In this document: positions 57,160 through 64,000 of the stretch, in pieces
Numbering within the stretch: position 1 is the stretch's first letter
How the letters are laid out: every line of letters starts with the position of its first letter
Assembly: GCA_020310875.1 (NCBI GenBank)
Contig: CM035420.1
Span: 189,440,380-189,504,379, forward strand
Source: Ceratopteris richardii
Lineage: Eukaryota; Streptophyta; Polypodiopsida; Polypodiales; Pteridaceae
DNA: 64,000 nt
Reading direction: 5' to 3'
The notes under the pieces: model-generated
Databases searched by the model: none
What the model saw: only the letters and a program-made list of their open reading frames with translations
What the model was told of the DNA's origin: nothing
Translations under genes and position numbers: made by a program

Positions 57160-57615
57160 TGTTGTTGAGGGAGAATCAAGCAAAAAGAAGAAAAGAAGAA
57201 GACAAAGAAAAAAGCTTCAATAAAAAGATACTTTATGAAGACATATCTTTGCAAGAAGCCCCGCAGGGGCACGCAACACCCATCTCTGCACAAAGCCCCA
57301 CAGGGGCACACACACCAAGGAAAAGCACGCAGCCACATGAGGGTGCTTCAACCTCTTAAGCAATAGGAGGTTCAGATCAAGGCTTAAGAGCTACATCCTC
57401 ATATGTCTACTAATGGCATGCGTGGCAACCCAAATTAACAGGCTTAAGTAATACAAGAGGGTCCAATGTGTGCAACTAGGACAAATCAGAGGACCTCTAA
57501 AACGTAATGCCAGTCTAAAACCAGTAGGCAGAACTGACCAAGGGATGCGTGCGATGACAGAGACAAACAAGAAGTAAAGCCTATCAAGGGACGACAGAGA
57601 CAAAGAGTGGGAGAG
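57160..57615 (+). mobile_element. 3' internal end of a gypsy element related to E3
   Basis: Colinear with E3 24355-24988: GGGAGAATCAAGCAAAAAG with basic aORF tail, two copies of the GCCCC-RCA-GGGGC palindrome (57258-57270, 57295-57307), CCTATCAAGGGACGACAGAG and a PPT (AAAGAGTGGGAGAG, 57602-57615). Followed directly by the LTR at 57616. Confidence 0.75.
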
Positions 57616-58507
57616 TGTTGCAGAGCTAAAGAGAGCACAAGGCAGAGAAAAAGAAGGGCCCCAAAATTTTTCCGATTTGGACACCCAATTTTTGTATTAT
57701 AACCATTCTTGTAATATATTTTCCGATGTAAATGCACTAGAGGAGTCCTCAAGATGCATCCCCACAAAAGATTAGAAACTTACCCATGTAAATTAGTAGG
57801 AAATTAGTCTTTTAGTGAATAAAGTGCCGGTCTCTTGTGTGAAAGGACCATTTTTAAGGCACAAGTATATAAGTCAATTTGTGACTCTTTGTAAGGACTT
57901 TTGGCCATTGTGAGAATGAAGAGCAAAAAAATTCGAAATTGTGTCTTCTCCTCTCTGTATCTTCTTCTTTGTGAGCTTGTATGCATGTGTGTTGCTTGGA
58001 AAGAGTGTTAGGAAGTGTTGTCTATCCATGAAAGTGTTTGTTTGCTGTTGTTAAGGTGTGTGCAAAGTGTGGGAAGTGCTGAAGTGTAGGAAGATTTTCC
58101 CACGACTCAGTATTTTGCTCATAACTTGTAGTAGGAGTGTCAAAATTGAGTGAAAGCACTACCATTGGATGCGTCTTCTCGAGAGCTTTGAAACGCATAT
58201 GCTATCTGCTATATTTGGAGTTTGGAGCTGAGAGAAAAGCTCACTTTACTGTTGGCTGCTGTTCCAAGTATCGTGACACCATGACAGACAGTTGAAGCTT
58301 GTTTGGATCAGTCTTTACCTTGTTTGCACTCTTTGAGTAATTCATTTGCATTGATCATCATTTGAATGCATGTCCTCATACACTCGGCTAGGTTTGTATA
58401 CTCATCGGATTGATAATTAAAGCGTGAATCCCCACTATATGCACTTGAGGGGGATTGAGGTATAGTCTCTTTCTCCACAAGTCTCTAAGTTGGTTCTTAG
58501 GTCAACA
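57616..58507 (+). repeat. LTR shared by the 57160 fragment and E5
   Basis: Same LTR family as 7381 and 24989 (TGTTGCAGAG start, GTCAACA end). TATATAA at 57866-57872. It has a PPT on its left and a PBS on its right, so it is 3' LTR of one element and 5' LTR of another. Confidence 0.85.
57866..57872 (+). promoter_or_regulatory. TATA box of the E5 LTR
   Basis: TATATAA in the context AAGTATATAAGTCA, conserved with the LTRs at 7619 and 25227. Confidence 0.6.
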
Positions 58508-58514
58508 CGTTTTT

Positions 58515-58532
58515 TGGCGCCGTTGTCGGGGA
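58515..58532 (+). promoter_or_regulatory. Primer binding site for tRNA-Asp (E5)
   Basis: TGGCGCCGTTGTCGGGGA matches the tRNA-Asp 3' complement at 17 of 18 positions, seven bases after the LTR. Confidence 0.85.
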
Positions 58533-59159
58533 GTGTCGAATCAAACCGAGGCATTCGTGTGATGGTAAGTAGCTTTTTGCATTGAAGCGAGAGGTGGAGT
58601 AATGATTTTCTCTTCTTTGGTAAGTCACTTTCAGCCGCACTTACTACTTCTCATTCTTGGAGTGTGTGTAGTGAGTTATTAGTCTAGGAAGTGAGTGGAG
58701 TGAGTAAGAGTAGGAGGAGTAAGGGAGTAGGTTCAGTAAGTAGAGTAGCTTTTCAGTCTTTGTTCCTTTGATTTTTTAGTGAGTAGGAAAGTTCTAAAGT
58801 ATAAAAGCCAAAAATCGAGTTGTCCAAGTCATTTGTTCTTGAGCAAGTATCGTGAGCAGATTTCAGCGAGTATTGTTTTCAGTGAGAGAGGAGATTGGGA
58901 GCTACATAGAGCAAGGGGGAGTGATAAAAGAGTTGGAAAAGTTTCCAAGGTGAGCACATTACTGTTTTGTTGTGATTACTTACCTGTTAAATCAAGTTTC
59001 CAGAGAAAAACAATCTGCGTTAGGTATCATGGAGGATTTACAGGGGGTAGAAGGTGCATGTTGTGTGATACAGAGAGTGAGGAGAGGGTAGAAGAACGTG
59101 GAAAACATCTGTATACATTCAAAACCCAAGAAAATCTAGCAAAAAATTTGAAAAAGGGT
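58533..59159 (+). other. Untranslated leader of E5, first part
   Basis: Between PBS and minisatellite. A frame at 58779-59201 has no recognised domain. Likely contains packaging signals, but none can be pointed to. Confidence 0.5.
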
Positions 59160-59790
59160 CAAGTATCGTGTTCTCCCGCGGTCGAGTATCGCGATACCTG
59201 ACAGGTATCGTGATCTCCTGTGGTTGAGTATCATGATACTTCCCTGAGATTGTGTATCGAGTATCGTGTCTCTCCGAGTATCGTGTATCGTGTTCTTCGA
59301 TCGCGATACTTCACCAAGTATCGTGTATCGAGTATCGTCTTTGGAAGTATTGAGTATCGTGCCCTCGAGTATCGTGCATTCACTGATCGCGATACTTGTC
59401 ACAGATCGTGTATCGTGGTTGTCCAAGTATCGTGTTTCGCCAACTATCGTGTATCGTGAAACTGAAGTATCGAGTATTGTTTAACTCAGGTATCGAGTAT
59501 CATGGGAATTCAGATACCGTGTATCGTTACTCCTGACCGGGTATCGAGTATCGTGGTGCCAGATCAAGTATCGTGTATCGTGAAACTGAAGTATCGAGTA
59601 TCGTTTAACTCAGGTATCGAGTATCGTGGGAATTCAGATACCATGTATCGTTACTCCTGACCAAGTATCGAGTATCGTGGTGCCGGATCAAGTATCGTGT
59701 ATCGTCTCTTCTGAAGTATCGAATATTGTTTTCTTGAAGTATCGTGTATCGTTTTTGGCCAAAGATCGTGTATCGTGAAACGTTAGAGTC
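59160..59790 (+). repeat. GTATCG minisatellite in the E5 leader
   Basis: Dozens of GTATCG units, mostly as GTATCGAGTATCGTG or GTATCGTGTATCGTG. A higher-order unit of 124 bp is present twice (59457-59580, 59581-59704) and partly a third time. A perfect hairpin CGATACCTG-A-CAGGTATCG lies at 59192-59210. Frames read through this stretch on both strands are artefacts. It occupies the element leader between PBS and gag. Confidence 0.92.
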
Positions 59791-60044
59791 AAGTATCGTG
59801 ACTTGAAATTTTCTTTTTCAGGCAATTCCCAGCAAAATTTTTCTAGAATTCTGATCCATAGTGAAGAATTCTAGAAGATAGAGGTTAGCAAGGGTTAATC
59901 AGAGCTTTTAAGTGGATGAACCTGAGATCCGGAAGAACCCTAGGAAGCCGAAGGAGTGTGATCTCTTCAGTAGGTAGTGTAGCCGAACCAAGTAACCGCT
60001 CACATTATTCTGAAACCTCTAGTGAGTCAGAGTAAGAAGTTCCT

Positions 60045-62420
60045 ATGGCTTCAGAGGATATGCAGAATACTATACCAATGCTTGGCATGATGTCAATCAT
60101 TGAGGGAGAATATAGGACATCTTTGGAATATGTGAACACCAACCAGAATGAGATACCTATTTATTTAGATGGTCTAAACAGATCAGTGGCCAGATTGAAG
60201 AAGGCTTTAGAGGCTTACATAGTGCCTAGGCTAGCAGTCAAGTATGCAGGGCGGTTTTACATGGACAAAAGGGATATCCAGTACATTGTTACAGAACACC
60301 CCGAAAACATCGATGAGCATGGGGAAGAAAACAATGCTCATAACCCTAATGGTGAGGGAAATGAAGAGCAAGTAACCACACCTAGAGGGAGATCTACGGT
60401 TGTTAGAGTTTGGAGAGGAGACCTGATTCCCCAGGATGACTCCTTAATGGATGTATACTTGATTAATGGAATGGAGCATCTCCTTAGAGCCCACTTCTCA
60501 ATATGGGAAGCAGCCCCTAATCCAGTTACTGTCTATGAGCTGCAAGATCCTGACTTTCCAACCATCATCACATATTTGGATAAGAATCAGAGAAGGTATC
60601 GGCCCCTAACAGAGTCAGAAAAAGCCGAGTTGAAATATTAGAATATTCCTGTGTTTTCCCCTAGGGATCAGGCCACTACTTCATGAAACCCACTTGGAAC
60701 ATCTCAGAATAACTCATATCAGCAGTCAAGACAAACACAACAAACCCAACAAACACAAATCCCGGTCAGACCACATGTGCAGTTTGCAATGCCTACAAAT
60801 AACCCTAATTACCGGCCTCAACCACCTGTTGACCCAAGACATGGAGTTCCTGCCCCAGTCAGACCACCTGTAGCAAGAGGACCAGGTATACCGATAGGGA
60901 GACCAATTTTTCCAGTGATGCCTAGACCGCCTGAAATAGGAAGAAGATTAAGGCCAATTCAAGTGGCCAAATGCATGAGAAACCACTATGATGGCTCTAG
61001 TGAACCTTACAATCACATAGCTAAATTTAAGCAAGTAATCAGAGCCGAACAAGTGGAAGATTTTTTGATCCAATATGAATCTTTTGGTCTAACTTTGACA
61101 GACACAGCTTTAGCTTGGTTCCAGCCATTAGATCCTAACGATTTTCAAAACATGGAACAAGTCTATCAAGAAATGATTGAGGAATTCACCAAGTCTGGAA
61201 TTAAAAACAACTCGTCTTCATTGATTCACAGCTTCAAGCAAGCCCCTACAGAATCAGTGAGATTGGCAGCAAGAAGATTCAAGCATTATGTGGATAGGTG
61301 CCCAGTGGAAGAGAGACCTACCCAGAACAAAATGGTATCATTATTTCTGGAAGGATTATTGAATGGATCATTGAGATCTCTGGTATACGTGAAAAGAGTT
61401 CAAACTTTACAAGAGTGTATGAAGGAATGTATAGACCTAGAAGACAACCTAGCAGAAGACCTGAAAATACCTCAAGGTAGCTTGAAAAGTGAGGATTCAG
61501 CCAGTAGCACATCAAACCCTAAAAACAATGTAGAGGAAATATCCGACTTAGTAGCAAAGAAATTGAACGTTCAAGAACAGAGGAACTACCCCAATAACCC
61601 TATAAGAGTGCCCATGCTTAGAAGATGTATGCAGTGCGGAGGTGATCATCCCTCTCATTTGTGCACTAGGGGAGTAGTCCCACCACCTGCTTATGCTTAC
61701 AATAGACCAACTGTCCCAGGACCTCTACAATATTGCAGCATAGAACAAAAAATTGAAATATACAAATCACAATACAAAAAATTGCCCTTACAATAGGCAA
61801 TCGAGACCAGTACAGCCATATGTGAGACCTTATGGATACCCTTAGAGAGATCAAGGAGTTGAAGCATTGAGATACCCCACTTATCAGCAGCAGGCACCTG
61901 TACCACGACCATATGCTTATCAAGGATACACTCAACCACAACCAGTACTAGGACAACAACCACCCCATCCTCAGAATGTTGTCTCAGTAAAAATAGCTCG
62001 TCCTGAAGAAAACCTAGAGAGAGCAATAGTACCAGCCACACCTTTGATTAGTAATGAATCATATGACTCGGGTCAAGGAGGCTATCCCTCTTATGAGAGC
62101 TCTATGATAGAATATGGACAAACGTACGAACCATATGCCTATGACTTGGAACCACAAGATACTTCTTATGGATATGAGCAGGATTATGTGCCAATGATGT
62201 ACACAGCTCCGAGAGCAACCATACCACCCTGACCCATGAACAGGCCGCCTGTGCCCAAAGGACCATGCTACAGATGTGGAGGTGATCACTATATCAGAGA
62301 ATGTACATTGCCAAACCCACCACCACCACAACGAGTCTGGGAAGGCTACTGTAGTGATTGTGGTAAGGAACATCTTTTCAGAGATTGCCCCAAGAATCCC
62401 AACAAGGTTACCTCCAATGT
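60045..62420 (+). pseudogene. Gag of E5 with three zinc knuckles (broken)
   Basis: Gag forms the particle and binds RNA. ATG 60045 follows an in-frame stop. The N-terminal part (60045-60640) is unfamiliar; the capsid-like core is at about 60960-61460 (NHYDGSSEPYNHIAKFKQVI, TALAWFQPL, LIHSFKQAPTESVRLAARRFKHYV, FLEGLL). Three knuckles of the form CX2CX3HX4C lie at 61626-61664, 62266-62304 and 62350-62388, one residue shorter than the usual CX2CX4HX4C between Cys and His. A Gln/Pro/Tyr-rich stretch separates the first two. Breaks: TAG 60639-60641, TGA 60684-60686, frameshift near 61797, TAG 61843-61845, TGA 62230-62232. Confidence 0.85.
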
Positions 62421-63957
62421 GCAAATCAATGTGATAGAAGTAATAGAATCATCAGGGAGTGATAAGGAATACACTGTGCCATTGAAGGCGATAACAAGAG
62501 CAAAAGCTAGAGGGACCCCAGAAAAACTTGAAGAACATAATCAAAGTGACCGAGATATGAACACACATGCACCTCAAACCGTTGAAGATTCGGAAGAGCC
62601 TGAGAAAATTATTGTAAGTAAACGGACACAAAGATGGAAGAACCGTAGAGATAGGATAAAAGAAAAGAAGTTACTGCAGAAGAAGGAAAATGAGAAGAGC
62701 AAACAAAACCCAAAAGAAGAACAGAAATTTGAAGAAGAAAATAAAAATGGAAAGCATAAAAAAGAAGAGATAGGATCAGTATTAGCAGATCCCATGCCTG
62801 AAGAATTAGCCATGTGGATTCAGGCGTACAAGGCACGAATAAGAGCAGGACCAACCATAGAACAACATGAAAGAGAATATCCTAGAGGTGACCTAGAGAA
62901 AGAAAGGTTAGAGATATGCAAAAAACTAATTGAAGTAGCTCAACAAACTTTAGAAAAACATGTTCTTCCATTACTGAGTTCACGAATTCCTGAAAAAGAA
63001 TTCCAAGAGTGTGCCACTGCTAAGGATCCGGAGAAACCCAAAGAAAGCGAGACACATAATGGAAATTTCTGCGAAGATAAAAGGGAAGGATCCATTGTTC
63101 CCGAAGTAGAAGGGGAATGGCCTAAAGATTTGTGGGCAAGAGTCCAAGAAGACAGATGGAAGAAAGTGGAAGGAATTGAACCACCCTTTGTAGAACTAGA
63201 AGCAGAAGATGGAATAGAGGGTTCAATACCTGAATTAAACTCAGAAGCAATAATACCAATTGATCCAAGTGACAAAGAAAATGACAGTGTAAAGGTTTTG
63301 CCAAATTACACAGGAGAGTACGAACATAATTCGGAGTTATATTGCATTCCCTCAATAAGGAAAAAAGAACTGAATCCATCAGTCCAAACATCGGATATCA
63401 TACAACATCTCAAAGAGGTAAAAATCCCTTGTACCCTGACATTGGAAGAACTATTGAAGATCAAACCACATTTGAAGGAGAAACTGACCAATCAATTGGA
63501 GATTAAGGCCGAAGAAAAGGAAATGGCTGATGAAGTGAACACAGTAAAAATCCAAGTGGATAAGGTAGGAGATTTTAGTGAGGGAGATGAAGGAAACACT
63601 TGCCCTCCAATTACTTATAGGGGTTATACCACCAAAGCCATCTTAGATTCCGGAGCTGGTGTAGGCATTGCTACTAGAGAAATCTAGGAGAAATGGGGAA
63701 AACCAGCTGTAAGACCAACACGCATGAAGATACAAATGGCAGATGGACACACACAAAGACCCTTGGGATTATTGGAACGAGTAGTTTTTACCACATGCGG
63801 AGTTGAATTTGAACACACCTTAGCAATATGTCAATTTGAAAGGGCGAGCAATTATGAAATGATACTTGGGAGACCTTTCATGAGACAGCTAAGGTTGTGC
63901 AAGATTGGGGAAAAGATGCTCTATATCTACAACATGAAGGAACCACCACGAGAATAA
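62421..63957 (+). pseudogene. Gag-pro linker and protease of E5
   Basis: A long Glu/Lys-rich linker (62421-63530) contains LADPMPEELAMWIQAYKAR and EWPKDLWARV, matched by E3 at 8401-8760. The protease follows: DKVGDFSEGDEGNTC, AILDSGAGVGIATREI (Asp-Ser-Gly at 63646-63654; E3 has Asp-Thr-Gly), KWGKPAVRPTRMK, NYEMILGRPFM. A TAG at 63685-63687 stands where E3 has TGG (Trp). A one-base shift near 63895 scrambles the VVQDWG region. The frame is otherwise that of the gag end. Confidence 0.82.
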
Positions 63958-64000
63958 ATCTCCACACATATACATATTAAGATGTTCCCCCCTTATAATG

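Larger units (their letters stand above)
57616..64000 (+). mobile_element. Gypsy element E5, 5' half
   Basis: LTR, tRNA-Asp PBS, a leader of about 1.5 kb with GTATCG repeats, gag with three zinc knuckles, a long charged linker and protease; the rest lies right of the window. It is the only copy here with the leader and full gag. Five in-frame stops and at least two frameshifts make it inactive. Confidence 0.85.

Noticed and set aside
59160..59790. Regular short repeats that could suggest a CRISPR array.
   Set aside because: The repeat is a 6 bp motif in irregular 12-15 bp combinations with no uniform spacers, in plant retroelement DNA. It is a minisatellite.

Overview
This window looks like intergenic nuclear DNA from a large-genome seed plant, perhaps a gymnosperm; the clade is a guess from structure, not from a marker gene. 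I found no convincing host gene. Nearly everything recognisable is retrotransposon: Ty3/gypsy elements with a primer binding site for tRNA-Asp, a decayed gypsy with a chromodomain, several Ty1/copia fragments, two plant L1-type LINEs, a young non-autonomous LTR element, and tRNA-like or 5S rRNA-like pieces. Almost every coding region carries stops or frameshifts.

Layout. 1-3887: 3' end of a gypsy element (E1) with an intact, very long accessory ORF (aORF), a polypurine tract (PPT) and a 3' LTR. 3888-7380: an older relative (E2: end of integrase, a second protease-like domain, N-terminal aORF), apparently interrupted by E1. 7381-25872: element E3 of the same superfamily with both LTRs, gag remnant, protease, RT/RNase H, integrase, post-integrase protease-like domain and a decayed aORF, split by a nested 5.9 kb non-autonomous LTR element (14321-20238) with a perfect 5 bp target duplication and LTRs differing at one base. 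25873-28900: truncated copia LTR and gag start abutting an inverted gypsy gag-protease fragment (E4). 30559-35656: an L1-type LINE with target duplication and poly(A), its RT internally deleted. 38624-43400: GA microsatellite, decayed chromovirus pol with chromodomain, and a reverse-strand copia 3' end. 43400-48100: no recognisable gene. 48140-57160: decayed gypsy (E6), an LTR fragment, two reverse-strand copia fragments, a 5S-like piece and a reverse-strand LINE fragment. 57160-64000: end of one gypsy element, a shared LTR, then the 5' half of another (E5) with a 1.5 kb leader full of GTATCG repeats, gag and the start of protease.

The copies complement each other: E5 shows LTR, PBS, leader, gag and protease; E3 protease through aORF; E2 the integrase C terminus and second protease-like domain; E1 the intact C-terminal aORF and LTR junction. 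Together they suggest a long element ordered LTR, tRNA-Asp PBS, leader, gag, protease 1, RT, RNase H, duplicated H2C2 module, integrase, protease-like domain 2, linker, aORF with coiled coil, PPT, LTR. The second protease-like domain behind integrase, the duplicated H2C2 module and the large aORF are the most unusual parts. I could run no searches, so novelty is unproven.
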